Source: Ancylostoma caninum (lineage: Eukaryota > Nematoda > Chromadorea > Rhabditida > Ancylostomatidae). From it: a DNA stretch of 64,000 nt. Made by a program: the position numbers and the translations under genes. Shown here piece after piece: positions 12,212-23,077 of this stretch. Where the stretch lies: the NCBI GenBank assembly GCA_037903475.1, contig JBAJFG010000071.1, positions 2,438,001-2,502,000 on the forward strand, written 5' to 3'. The stretch's first letter is position 1. Each line of letters starts with the position of its first letter. The notes beneath the pieces are model-generated. The model saw only the letters and a program-made list of their open reading frames with translations, was not told where the DNA came from and did not search any database.

Positions 12212-12280
12212 CACCATGGCGGAGTGGAATGTTTGCATGGTTCTAGGTAGATGCTAGGGGGTTCAAATCTCACGGCATCC
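12212..12280 (+). other. Third tRNA-like segment
   Basis: It has an A-box-like TGGCGGAGTGG (12217-12227) and a B-box-like GGTTCAAATCT (12260-12270), followed by CACGGCATCC. The 5' side does not pair with that end as an acceptor stem. It is a tRNA pseudogene or SINE head. Confidence 0.4.
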
Positions 12281-12753
12281 AAGTGTTTTGCAACACCTCA
12301 CTAACGAGCTGTAGTTTACGGCTGGCAGCATCCACTGCCAAAAACAGGTGGGTGTAATATGATGCAGAGGTAGTGCTGCCCATCCACAGGCATTTGGTCG
12401 AGTGATCGGTTCGCTTCACGTCCAGTGTTTTGTATTAGAATTTCCACTTCACATGTGGGAATTAGATAAAAATTTCCTCCCCATTGGCAATCGTAAGTCG
12501 CACTTAGCTGTTGTCTGAAGTTGTTAAGTGCCAATTTCGATCAAAATACTACCATGCCTGATGTTTAATGTTATTGCCATTGTCGTAAACTTGTGCATTA
12601 AAATACAATGAGGGACAATATCTTAATACACGGACAACAGGTACTAGTAAGAATTACTGATTGTTCAATCGCAAAGAAGTCAATGAGGATTGAAACGGAT
12701 AATAAGGCTCACAGCTCACACATCACAACCTATACCGACAACATGGTTTCTGA

Positions 12754-13263
12754 AATTTACAAGAGTTTCTCGCCAAAGATGATCATGTGATATCAGATTA
12801 TATGAACTGACCCATGATCGTATAAAGATTAATTTTAGCTTCGATGGTATAATTCTCTAATTCTAACAACAGATGACAAAATAAGCACTAGACAGTATAA
12901 CGAAACTGAAGCTTTTAATTCTAAAGCTATACGTTTTACTCGTGGCCTTTTACATATTAGCTACAGTCATAAAATTTCCATAATTTATACTGAAGCTCTA
13001 TAATATGTACTTGCCCCAATTACATGGATTAAAAAGTTAGAGGTGAGCAAACATCTCTACTTATAAACAATCGCTCTTGTCATGATACAGGACTCGTTAG
13101 GCGCTAGTATTAGTAAAAATCTTAACGCGTATACTTCGTCACTCCTGAAACAAAATCTATTCTCCGGAAATCATGCAGGGACTGTTAGGTGTTAGTATTA
13201 GTGAGAATAATAGAGTGAAGGGTGTCAGCAACGTTAGTCGCAATAATTGTAATGCATGGACTT
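12754..13263. repeat. 510-bp direct repeat, left copy (flanks LINE 2)
   Basis: Bases 12754-13263 and 17427-17936 are both exactly 510 bp and read as identical along their whole length. They start AATTTACAAGAGTTTCTCGC and end AATGCATGGACTT. The sequence outside each copy is unrelated. Everything between them (13264-17426) is one LINE. They lack TG...CA ends, a primer site and a polypurine tract, so they are not LTRs. Confidence 0.9.
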
Positions 13264-13465
13264 ATTTATATATATTTATTACATGAATGAATCATGTGAC
13301 AATATCACCTCATAAACAACATAAAAAACCTCTGAAAGGAAAAATTGAATCCGATCAAGGCGAAATGGAAAAAAAACAACACCAGTTAGCGCAAAAAAAA
13401 TTCAAAAAAAAAGAAGAATGTACCAGATACAATAAAACGGGATGTCGCCGTTGCTTTTGGTACTC

Positions 13466-16300
13466 TCAAGAAGGCAGGTGACTAAGCAGCTTTTTGAATG
13501 AATGAACACTAACAGGTAACGCACGTTTCCTGCCAAGTTTTGCATATTCCGATCCCGCTCTATTGAAGAAAAAGTTAAATCTAACAGAATGCCTAGCCCT
13601 GGGGATGACTGGTTTCAATGCTTGACCTCTAGTATTTGATGACCGCATCGAGCAGAATACACTCGAAGGAAGACTGCTTGTTCCAGTAATTATTTTATGA
13701 AACATGATCAAATCAAATCTTTTCCTCCTTAAAGCCAGAGTGTCCAATGAAAAATTTAAGTTTCGTTCCAGAGAATTGGGAATCTCTGAATAGACAAAAC
13801 CGAGCTGTCTAATCATCAACTTCCTCGTGAAACAGTTTTGAACTTTTTCAATTTTTTCAATAAGTTTCTTCTTATGAGGACTGAAAACTACAGTGCCATA
13901 CTCTAAAATTGGCCTCACATAAGTCTTGTAAGCTTGAAGAAGCACCTGGACGTTGTTGGTTGTCAGTGATCTAAATAATTTATGCAACATTGCATACGCC
14001 TTTCCTACAACTATGTCGCAGTGAGTTTCAAAGTCAAGCTTATTGGTTACATGAAATCCAAGATCCCGCATATGATTTACAACTTCAATAGCGACCCCAT
14101 TCAGATGGTAAACGAACTCGGGAGAATTGGCACCAATTCTTAATACCTTACTCTTGTGATCAGAGAGTGGAAGTTCCCAGATCTTGGACCATTCCGCTAC
14201 CGCATCAATGCCCCGCTGTAATGTAAAACAATCACTCGCGTCTGAGAGCTGTTTGTATATTTTAATATCATCGGCAAACGCGCAACAGTTGAGTCCCAGA
14301 TTGGAGATTAAAGTGGGCAATTCAAAGGTGTAGACGATAAACAGTATCGGAGAAAGAACACCCCCTTGAGGCACCCCACACTGAGCTGCCCTGGGATGAG
14401 AAAGGATGTCATTTACTCTTACACAGAACTTTCGACCCTCCAGGAAAGCTCGAATCCAGGCTATTATGCGGGGATGCACCCCAATCAACCCCAATTTGTA
14501 GATCAACTTTGTATGAGGCACCCTATCGAAAGCTTTACAGAAGTCTAGATAGACAATGTCCACACTCTTACTCGATTCTAGAGATGTAGTCCAGTCGTTC
14601 AACTCCTGGAGTACCGCCGTAACGGTGGATTTGCCTTTCTGAAATCCGTGTTGGTACTGAGAAATGATGTCATGCTTCTCCAAATGGTCTAGTAATCTTT
14701 TCTTTATTATCTTTTCAAATAATCTTGCAAAAATTGAAGTTATGCTTACTGGTCTGTAATTAAAAAGGGACGTATGAGGTGCTTTCTTCGGAATTGGAGT
14801 GACGTAGGAAATTTTCCACCTGGTAGGAATTTCAGCACGCATAAAGCTCAGATTAAATATATAAGCTAGAGGACCAGCAATTACTGGAGCTACCTCCTTT
14901 ATGAACCCTAAAGGAATTCCATCCGGGGTAACTGATCTGGACCTAGGCCATTTGGAAAGAAGTGTGTAAATTTCAGTTGCATGGAACCAGATTGAATCAG
15001 CCATCACTGGAAAGTTACTAAGGCAACTACTCCTAGTTGATCCCCCACTAGTGCCCATGGTCGTTGTCTCAGAAAAATGTTCCTGAAACACCCTTGCAAA
15101 GGCTTCTGCCTTGTCCTTATCAGATGTGAGCACCTGCCCACACTCATCAACTAGCGTACCCAGCCCAGAATTACCCTTGAGCCGCGAATTCATGAAGCTA
15201 TAGAATGTACTTTTACTTCTAGATTCCACGACTTTCTTCTCTATAGATCTATTAAATTTCCAAAGCTTTTGCTCAAATTTCTTATTTATCCTTTTGTAGG
15301 AGTCCCGATCATGCGAATTTCTACTAATAGAAGCTTTTTCCCAAGCGTTACTCCTTTTAATGTCACGTTTGAGAAGGTAGTCAGGAAGATTGGGTCTATT
15401 AGTGCCGACCCTGACCAGAGGTACATGTAAGCTTATACAGTGCCCCAATATAGCGAACAGCATTTCATACTTTTCATCTACCGTATTCACAGTATTCAGA
15501 GAACCATACCAATCTATTTGCGAAAGATAGTTTGTGATTGCCTTGTAATCAGCAGCCTTAAAGTTGAATTTGTTGACAAAATGCTCTCCTTCACAGGGCA
15601 ATCGTAATAGAAAGGAAACGCATGAGTGGTCGCTCGTTCCTATAGGAGACCGCACCTTTAGTACATATATTAGTTCAGGATTGTTGCACAATACCAAGTC
15701 CAGGATATTGTCCCCTAAAGTAGGCTTATCAACGAATTGGGAGAGTGCGTGGGTTGTACATAGTTCAAGGAACTGTTTAGAAGCGCTCAGATTGTTCTTC
15801 ACACTCGGAGTTGGCAGCCATTGAATGTTAGGAAAATTAAAATCGCCAACTACAATACATTGTTTATCACAAGAAATAATATCGCTTACAGCTTTGCACA
15901 GCTGCCCTGTCATCACACTGGCACAAGTAGGCGCCCGATACACGAGGACAAGCCTTACGGACGTTTTTGGAAAAGAGCAGTCGCAGCATAAGATCTCATA
16001 CGCATCCCGTACGGACTCCTTGAATACCAATCGTGGAAGAAGTTTTTGTTTGATAAGCAACGCAACCCCGCCTCCTTTTTTGCGGAGACGATCGCAGCGA
16101 AAGGTACTGTATTGTGTCAGATTGGGGCCCAAAAGTGAATTGAGATCGAAGCTCTGTTTTAGCCAAGTTTCGGAAAGGGCTAGAATCCCAGGATTATGCC
16201 GTTTCAATAAAAAACCTAAAGAGTTTGCATTCTTGGCGACTGAGCGTACGTTGGCAACAAAAAATGAAACGAAGTCACCCGCATCCCGGAGAGTTCTCAA
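13466..16300 (-). CDS. LINE 2 ORF2: endonuclease-reverse transcriptase (944 aa)
   Basis: One open frame encodes an AP-type endonuclease (residues ~12-235) and a reverse transcriptase (~470-760). Endonuclease motifs are ANVRS (N17), SETW (E44), YRAPTC, GDFN (D153, N155) and SDH (223-225). RT motifs are NYRPVSI, HGFQKGKST, VYLDFCKAFDRVPH (D586), CGVPQGGVLSP and FADD (675-678). The C-terminal HMRDLGFHV and TYVRPILEYGTVVFSP segments are typical of the CR1/Jockey group. All catalytic residues are present. The frame has no ATG near its start: it opens just after a TGA and overlaps the ORF1 stop within TCTTGAG, so translation probably depends on ORF1. Confidence 0.93.
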   Translation of the reverse strand: MRTLRDAGDFVSFFVANVRSVAKNANSLGFLLKRHNPGILALSETWLKQSFDLNSLLGPNLTQYSTFRCDRLRKKGGGVALLIKQKLLPRLVFKESVRDAYEILCCDCSFPKTSVRLVLVYRAPTCASVMTGQLCKAVSDIISCDKQCIVVGDFNFPNIQWLPTPSVKNNLSASKQFLELCTTHALSQFVDKPTLGDNILDLVLCNNPELIYVLKVRSPIGTSDHSCVSFLLRLPCEGEHFVNKFNFKAADYKAITNYLSQIDWYGSLNTVNTVDEKYEMLFAILGHCISLHVPLVRVGTNRPNLPDYLLKRDIKRSNAWEKASISRNSHDRDSYKRINKKFEQKLWKFNRSIEKKVVESRSKSTFYSFMNSRLKGNSGLGTLVDECGQVLTSDKDKAEAFARVFQEHFSETTTMGTSGGSTRSSCLSNFPVMADSIWFHATEIYTLLSKWPRSRSVTPDGIPLGFIKEVAPVIAGPLAYIFNLSFMRAEIPTRWKISYVTPIPKKAPHTSLFNYRPVSITSIFARLFEKIIKKRLLDHLEKHDIISQYQHGFQKGKSTVTAVLQELNDWTTSLESSKSVDIVYLDFCKAFDRVPHTKLIYKLGLIGVHPRIIAWIRAFLEGRKFCVRVNDILSHPRAAQCGVPQGGVLSPILFIVYTFELPTLISNLGLNCCAFADDIKIYKQLSDASDCFTLQRGIDAVAEWSKIWELPLSDHKSKVLRIGANSPEFVYHLNGVAIEVVNHMRDLGFHVTNKLDFETHCDIVVGKAYAMLHKLFRSLTTNNVQVLLQAYKTYVRPILEYGTVVFSPHKKKLIEKIEKVQNCFTRKLMIRQLGFVYSEIPNSLERNLNFSLDTLALRRKRFDLIMFHKIITGTSSLPSSVFCSMRSSNTRGQALKPVIPRARHSVRFNFFFNRAGSEYAKLGRKRALPVSVHSFKKLLSHLPS

Positions 16301-17129
16301 GAGTTTGGCGCATCATTATTTGAAGCAAGAGAAGAGTTCTGGCTACTGACAATCTCTAAATCCGGAGGTACGGCACTCGAATGGGAAGCAACAGCACAAG
16401 AAGGTGTAATGCGACGCGCTTCACGCTCAGCTCTGAGCTTATCCCTTTCCGATTTGGGAAGGGACGCTCTGAGAAAAATCCCATGAACTTTAAAAAACTT
16501 AAGGCGTGGAGCGCGCCTTAACATCATTTTCACAAATACAGACGCAGGCAGCACTAATTTCACTAAACGAGCACGATTAATCCAGCTCGACCAAGACGGT
16601 ACACTGCTACAATGGAGCAATCAATACCTAGGAAATCCATTACCTCTCTTATACAATTATAGTCTTGATACACCCTCAGAGAAGCCTGCTCTGCATTACT
16701 CTCAGGAAGACCCGCCACAATAATCGAGCGGCTACGCTCTACCTCATCATAAGATCTAATCCCCCCTACGGACCCAAGCGGACTAGGACTGCTGGCTGTC
16801 TGAGAAGCAGAAGTAGTTTGAGAAGTTGGAATTGGGCTGTTCTGACGCAATGGAGCAGATTTCAAAGAAGCAAATTCTGACTTAAGTAACATCACCTCAT
16901 TATGCAAGTCTCGATAGTTGTCTAGCATGGCAGAAAGCCTCTTTCGGTCCTCCATCAATAGGGAGATCACAGACCTCACATGGGCGGGCAGCGAGTCGTC
17001 ATCCACTAGCAATGATGCCCGCTGATCTAAATCCATATGCTGCGGAGACGTACTGATGACATCCGTACACGGCCTCTTCTTAGGGTTCCTCCTATCCTGA
17101 ATAGTCGAGGGAGCAACGGGAGTGGACAT
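16297..17129 (-). pseudogene. LINE 2 ORF1 (RNA-binding protein), one frameshift
   Basis: ORF1 starts at 17129 and runs to about 16563-16590, where the frame breaks inside GRAG/RARLVKLVLP. It continues in another frame (open 16620-16297) to a stop that overlaps ORF2. Visible parts are a Ser/Pro/Thr-rich N-terminus, a helical stretch with LPAHVRSVISLLMEDRKRLSAM, then SIIVAGLPESN...VYRLGR, then LRRAPRLKFF...IFLRASLPKSERDKLRAEREARR. LINE 1 has the same blocks in the same order. A single-base indel explains the break. It could be a real lesion or a sequencing error. Confidence 0.75.
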
Positions 17130-17426
17130 TATGAGAGAGATAAGTGTTGACCCAGTCGATTATGACCAACTCAATAGGCAGATCGATTGGGTCCCTTGCA
17201 ATCGCGAACAATGAAACTACCTTCCAAGGTGGCAAATCCAGAGAATTTCGCACCTTGCCACGATAGTGCTCTTACAGGCGTCCCAAGGCAGCTGAACGGC
17301 AACAGTAGGATGTGCCAGACGGAATAAATAGTATCGCAGACGAGTAGGTACAGGTTTAGACAAGCGCCGTAGGCAGAGGAATCGGGCGCGCCGCCGCACG
17401 GCACAAGGCTCGGGCAGCGAATGATT

Positions 17427-17936
17427 AATTTACAAGAGTTTCTCGCCAAAGATGATCATGTGATATCAGATTATATGAACTGACCCATGATCGTATAAAG
17501 ATTAATTTTAGCTTCGATGGTATAATTCTCTAATTCTAACAACAGATGACAAAATAAGCACTAGACAGTATAACGAAACTGAAGCTTTTAATTCTAAAGC
17601 TATACGTTTTACTCGTGGCCTTTTACATATTAGCTACAGTCATAAAATTTCCATAATTTATACTGAAGCTCTATAATATGTACTTGCCCCAATTACATGG
17701 ATTAAAAAGTTAGAGGTGAGCAAACATCTCTACTTATAAACAATCGCTCTTGTCATGATACAGGACTCGTTAGGCGCTAGTATTAGTAAAAATCTTAACG
17801 CGTATACTTCGTCACTCCTGAAACAAAATCTATTCTCCGGAAATCATGCAGGGACTGTTAGGTGTTAGTATTAGTGAGAATAATAGAGTGAAGGGTGTCA
17901 GCAACGTTAGTCGCAATAATTGTAATGCATGGACTT
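17427..17936. repeat. 510-bp direct repeat, right copy (flanks LINE 2)
   Basis: This copy reads as identical to 12754-13263, with the same length and no indels. It contains the dispersed repeat related to 342-473. See the left copy. Confidence 0.9.
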
Positions 17937-18238
17937 GACAGAGAAATGAGTCTATATACATAAGTAACATCGCGCCCCCGTTATTTTCAAAGAAATCAGG
18001 ATGTTTTTTTTAGTTGTACACCCAGAGATGGTAGGGATAAAACCAAAGTTGATCCATTACTATATTCTCGTTAGTCTCTCTTGACATTATGACAAACAAA
18101 AGGTTGCAAATGCTGATGATCACCACTGATTCTCCACTTGCATGCAGTAACACGTAGAAAGTGCATCATTTTATATCAAAGTCAGCACTCGAAGAAATCT
18201 TCGCTTCTGAGACCTCGCCATTTTACGGGGCGAGTCTA

Positions 18239-18814
18239 CAATGCCGCCCGTAACTTTTGCGAAATAAACAGGTGGCGACTGATTAATCGTTAACAAACCG
18301 TCGCAGTACTGTAACTCCTTTGAAAATGAAGCTCTTCTAAATCTGAGAACATTTTCGGATTTCTCATCGATATTGGAATTGAACAGTATATGAAATTATG
18401 TACTTGGACTTTGACTTCAAAACACTTGTTTTTTCAAAAAATTGGAAATTTTTCAAATTTCCAGCAATTAGGTCAAAATCTGAAAAAAGTTAAAAACCGA
18501 GAAAATTTGAGAAATGGGGCTTCTGAATACGATCATTGGATTTCGCTCAATTCTCGATTTTTAACATTTTTCCAGATTTTGACCTTATTGCTGAAGTTTT
18601 GAAAAATCTTTAAATTTTTGAAAAAGCAAGTGTTTTGAAGTAAGGTCTAAGTAATTTTATCTACTATTTAATCCTAATTTCTATGAGGAATCCGAAAGCG
18701 TGCTCAGGTTTAGAAATGCTTCATTTTGAAAGGTGTTACAGTATTGCGACGGTTTGTTGATGACTAATCCGTCACCACCCGATTCTTTCTTCGTAAAAGT
18801 TATGAGCGGTATTA
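18239..18814. mobile_element. ~576-bp palindromic MITE, copy 1
   Basis: Two arms of about 270 bp are inverted around an A/T-rich centre near 18525. The left end is CAATGCCGCCCGTAACTTTT and the right end in reverse complement is TAATACCGCTCATAACTTTT. It is flanked by TA on both sides (18237-18238, 18815-18816), as for Tc1/mariner-type targeting. A second copy is at 61584-62191. No coding capacity. Confidence 0.75.
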
Positions 18815-18816
18815 TA

Positions 18817-19775
18817 GAGCTGATATCCAATGTTGAAATAGCGTGGACCTCGCGAGAAATCCACGAAAACGGGGTACTGCCTCCCATGCACTTCATTGTG
18901 GGCTTACTAACGGCGCGAGTTCCGCAGCGTTAACTTCAGACGCGTCTTCATTTCCTAAGGCATGTGGCAATTCATGGTGTTCTGCTTACTGTTGTGGTCC
19001 TCTAGCTGCCGACTACGTTGTAAGCGACTCACTCCAGAAGTGAAACGTTCCTTTAAGAGTTTGCTTGATTGCTGTCTTTCAAAGTTAGGTGTGGGACGAG
19101 ATCAGTTTATCTAATACAAAATTACGAGGAAAAAGTTTGTAAAAGGATTATACACAGGATCAATAAAAAAAATAGCGCTTCGCACTTCTAGACATATGTA
19201 TACTGAGCAAAGATTCATCGTTCGGCTAACTATTAGACATTAGCTGTTACACATTAAGCAGGTGGCATACATACCTAACCAATATTCCTACATGTAACCC
19301 ATTAACGTTTAGATTTATTTCGAATTCTCATGAACAAACACATGAATGGGAATTAGACACTAGTTAACACTCAATACTGAAGGTACTGAAAGTAGTTGGG
19401 TATCTCACGGACTCTGTGCTGCAAGCCCAGGATTTAGCATTGGTAAGGTGTTCAGCAATCAGCACCGTTTGCAGCCCGAGTAACACTCCTCAGCGGTGAA
19501 GAGGCTTGCCTTAGCCGGGGGAGAAAATGACCTCCTATATAGAAAGTTCATAAGTGTCATAGACGGACTACCTCTGTCTGCATGGATTTAGGTCCACAAC
19601 AATAAACGTCCACCTTGCAACCTTGTTTGTGTGTCTGTGTCGTTCCTGTTTGAAAAAGTAGAAGGAAAAAACCCATGCAGAATGAGAAATACTGGAGATA
19701 GGAGTGAAAAAAATAGAGGAAAATGCTGTAGGAGTAAATGCCACATCTACGAGAAAATTCGATTTATTAATTGTA
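18817..19775. other. Gene-free stretch
   Basis: No coding exons, RNA genes or repeats with defined ends were recognised. Confidence 0.35.
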
Positions 19776-19993
19776 CAGTAGACGGCAAGCCGCGCACTTC
19801 TGGATTCGTCACCGTCGGAATGCTATTTCTAGGCTGTTTTCTTCCCGATTTGCTCAAAAGTCCTTAAAATCGGGTAGAAAAGCTGTTAAAAATTGCATAA
19901 CAGCAGCAGAATACATAGGTTACGACGCAGCGGCGCTGTTGTGCGACGTCCTTCTCGAGGCCGCAGATAGGTCACCGCCATTGACGTCCACTG
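19776..19993. mobile_element. TA-flanked MITE (CAGT...ACTG), copy 1
   Basis: The 218-bp segment begins CAGTAGACGG and ends CCATTGACGTCCACTG, with TA on each side (19774-19775, 19994-19995). It aligns with the element at 49132-49378 through CTATTTC...TTCCCGATTTG...AAATC...AAAAGCTGTTA...ATAACA.CAGCAGAA and the GTCCTTCTCGA...CACCGCCAT end. Non-coding, Tc1/mariner-like by target. Confidence 0.65.
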
Positions 19994-19995
19994 TA

Positions 19996-22755
19996 CTTAA
20001 AGTTTGGTTACTTACTGCAATGTTGACACATTGCCGACCGAGCACACTTTTGAATGGGTGACCAGTGACTGCTTGAACTCTGATCGGGCCACTCTCATTT
20101 GTAGTTTTCTGTACCTAATAATGCAATTCTGGAAAAGCGTCGTTGGAAGAAAGTGCACTTTAACATGAAAACATAATGTGTTGTATGTACAATGTCCAAC
20201 ACATGGCTATAAAGGTGTGTCCCGAAATTTTGTCCATGTGATCAACAATGTACATCATGCGCACACTGTCCATCACATCGACGCAATTTTGTGATGCAGC
20301 AGGTGAGTAACCGCTATTATTTCTGCCGTATTATTTCTACTTGCACTAACACCAAACTAAAAACGGCACTTATGTCTGTGGCCTCTTTAATTGAGCAAAT
20401 TCGAAATAATTTTGAAAATCTAACAAATTGAATGTTGTTTGGTTTCATTGCGTCTTAACTCTATTGAGATGCAAAGTGAGTGATTGGATTAGGTTTGACA
20501 TAAGTTTCCGCTGTTACTGAATTTTTGACAAAAAAAGTTTTATAAAAAAAATCAAATAATAATAGGTCTCAATCGAGGTGTGCACCAAAACAGTCTCTGG
20601 TCTTTTGCCATTTTCACAGCAAGAGCTCGACTCCACTTCTCCACAAATCCGGAGTACAGGTAAAGAAATGAGTCTTGCAGTACTGGAGGTTCACATTCTT
20701 GTGGTTTGATAACCGACGCTTGGTTAGATTTGGTTTTGTGCTACATAATGCGCAATTGAAGATCCCTCTGTGAGCTCTTCCTACTTCCAGAGGGTTAGAC
20801 CAACAAAATTAAGGCTCACTACGAAGTGTGGCAAAATGATGTGATTTCCACAGAGCGCTTGGAACTCGTTTCAAATATCTACTGATTTTCCAAGCGGTTG
20901 TTTGTAGTCACAGTGGAGAAAATACTATTTCAATTCGCTCTAAGTGCAGGGAGAAAATTGGCGTAATCAAAATTCTGGGTTACCAAGTTTGGTACCTCTG
21001 CTTGAGACCGCTCGACAATAAAGTGGAGAATGAAAATGCTAGAGAAAATAAGAATAGCATCGAGATTACTCCACCCAAATTTGGTTAGCATTATGCGATG
21101 TTATGGATGGTTTAATTATTATTAGTGGAAGTGCAGAAGCCGAATTTAAATTCTTGAAGGGTTCACTCTGAAATCAGCTACATTTACAAATTAATAAGGA
21201 ATAATATGAGTCACATTCCAAATGTTTGCGAGATCATGCGCTTCAAAACGGCATGTGAACACAAGCAAAATCTAATCGGGAGTCATTTATTACAAGCATT
21301 TAAATATCCCTGTGCAAAAACAGCGGAAACTTATGTGACAATCTAATAGCATTATTTTCACATCGGAAGTCTAATTAAGTTTAAAATTATACAGAACATA
21401 ACGGAATGTGTTGAAGTTCAATAGACGTTAGATTTTTAATCGAAAACTGCCCTTCGAAGTGAGCAAGAGTCAGGCATTTCAAAACATTGGAAGAAGTTAC
21501 GTAGACAGCTATGAATCTTCCTGTAATTTTGCCCGGAGTTAGTAGTTTGGATCGATATATAATTCGTTAAAAAATAAGAGGTTGTTACTTTTGATTGAAA
21601 TTGTTTGAACTATGACTTGATGAGCTAATCATCACTTATTTAAATCAGTACGAAGACAATGTCACCCCCTTTAGGGTGTTAGTATGCAATCTAAGCAATG
21701 GAATGAATTAAGAAAATCAATTGATCTCATTTGCATGTTTGTAAGGTTTTGTAGGAGACAATGAGAATGTATGAAATAGGGTGATCTTCACACAATAACT
21801 AATAATATAGCCTTTTCCCATCAGCCTAGAGGGTATGTGCCATTTTAGTCTTGACTTTAGCAGAAAAAAAATGAGAGCTCATAATGAGAACGGATCAAAA
21901 TTTGGAAGTAATAATTAGATGAATGACAGAGAAGTTACGCCGTTTTCATTGACCTTATTTTTCTGGACAAATTTAATAGATCATCACCTCGACAAACGGT
22001 AAAATCCCTTTGATTAACAGGGACCATCGCCCATCGCACGAACCAGTGCTTTTTCCGAAATCCAGTCCTCTGTCTCCCAGTTTTTCAGAACTCGGAAAAC
22101 CACGAGGCAAAGAACGAGAAGTTTGCCGTCTCCATGTCGTCATGTTCGGCGAAGTTTGCTTCACAAAGTAAAAGATTCTGGAGCAGGCACCAGCGGTACG
22201 GCAAATGGCTTAAGGAATATGATGACCGTGGAGTCGTTTGTAGGATATGAGAACAGCCCGCTGGTGGGGTCGAGAGTTCACAGAGGGAGCCGGGTTCAAT
22301 CGAAATCGATCGTGAAGATCGCCAAAAAAACCCATGAAAAGAGGGAGGGGTCTGTGCGTACCGCTTCTTCTTCGTCTTACTCAGCGCGAACCCCTGCGAC
22401 TGCTCAGCCCGCGGCTACTGAAGGCCGCCAATGTTGTTTTCTTCTATTTTCTTCCGGTTGCATTCGGAGTCGCAAGAGTTTATTTTAAATGAAAATTTTG
22501 TTGATTCTTGTGTGCTTGATTGTTTTTAAGCCTTAATCGCTTGATATTTCTTGTGCATTTTTATTCTTATGTTTGATTGGAACCGTTGAAGGGACTGGAG
22601 GTTTCTCGTGTCTAAGTGGGAACCGGGAAGGTGGGCAGGGCAAAAAGGGGTAAAACACTTTTGCAAATAAACCTTTTTGTTAACTTGGGGGCCGAGCCGA
22701 AGACTTCTGAAAAGGGAATCCGCATATCTGTGTTGAACAGTAGGGAGGAACTAGT
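19996..22755. other. Long gene-free stretch
   Basis: Short open frames only. The longest (22123-22488, 121 codons, Ser/Arg-rich) shows no family motif and no clear splice partners. The base composition becomes more GC-rich after 22100. I see no exon series here. Confidence 0.35.
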
Positions 22756-22757
22756 TA

Positions 22758-22935
22758 CAGTCCTTGTCGAAAAGATAGACGGATTGCGCGTGCGGTTTCA
22801 TATCGTCGCGGCCGCAGAATCGCGTTGGGACCTACTGCACCCTCTCACTTAGAGCATGCTCTCTCCGCATCCATCGTTCGAGTCCCACCGCGTTTCCGCA
22901 ATCACGGAATCCGTCTATCTTTTCGACAAGGACTG
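22758..22935. mobile_element. Tc1-type MITE with a tRNA-like core
   Basis: The 178-bp segment has TIRs CAGTCCTTGTCGAAAAGATA / its reverse complement, extending to GACGGATT (about 28 bp), and TA on each side (22756-22757, 22936-22937). Between the TIRs lies CTTAGAGCATGCTCTC and then CGTTCGAGTCCCAC, which read like the D-arm/anticodon side and B box of a tRNA gene. No complete cloverleaf was demonstrated. Confidence 0.7.
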
Positions 22936-23065
22936 TATATTCCATGAAAAGGGCAAATTAGGGGAATAGAGGAATGAGTTCAGCCAGCAATGACATGCTG
23001 GACTTAAAGGCAGCAGGAGCTGAAATCCTCGACTCCGTGCTGAGCTGTTGGTGATGAAGTACAAA

Positions 23066-23077
23066 CTCAGCACATCA
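23066..23077. repeat. 12-bp target-site duplication, left (RTE LINE)
   Basis: CTCAGCACATCA here is repeated exactly at 26494-26505. Both copies belong to the palindromic host element. They bracket the RTE insertion of about 3.4 kb. Confidence 0.9.

Larger units (their letters stand above)
13264..17426 (-). mobile_element. LINE 2: near-intact CR1/Jockey-group non-LTR retrotransposon
   Basis: The 4.16-kb element is read on the minus strand. Its 5' end is at 17426 in GC-rich sequence and its 3' end is at 13264 in an A/T-rich tail (ATAAATATATATAAAT type). ORF1 (17129-16297) has one frameshift. ORF2 (16300-13466) is fully open. The element has the same organisation and tail type as LINE 1 but is intact, and its flanking 510-bp repeats are identical, so the insertion is young. 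Confidence 0.9.

Noticed and set aside
12754..17936. Reading the 510-bp flanks of LINE 2 as LTRs
   Set aside because: No TG...CA ends, primer site or polypurine tract; the enclosed element has AP endonuclease, FADD-type RT and an A/T tail, as LINEs do.
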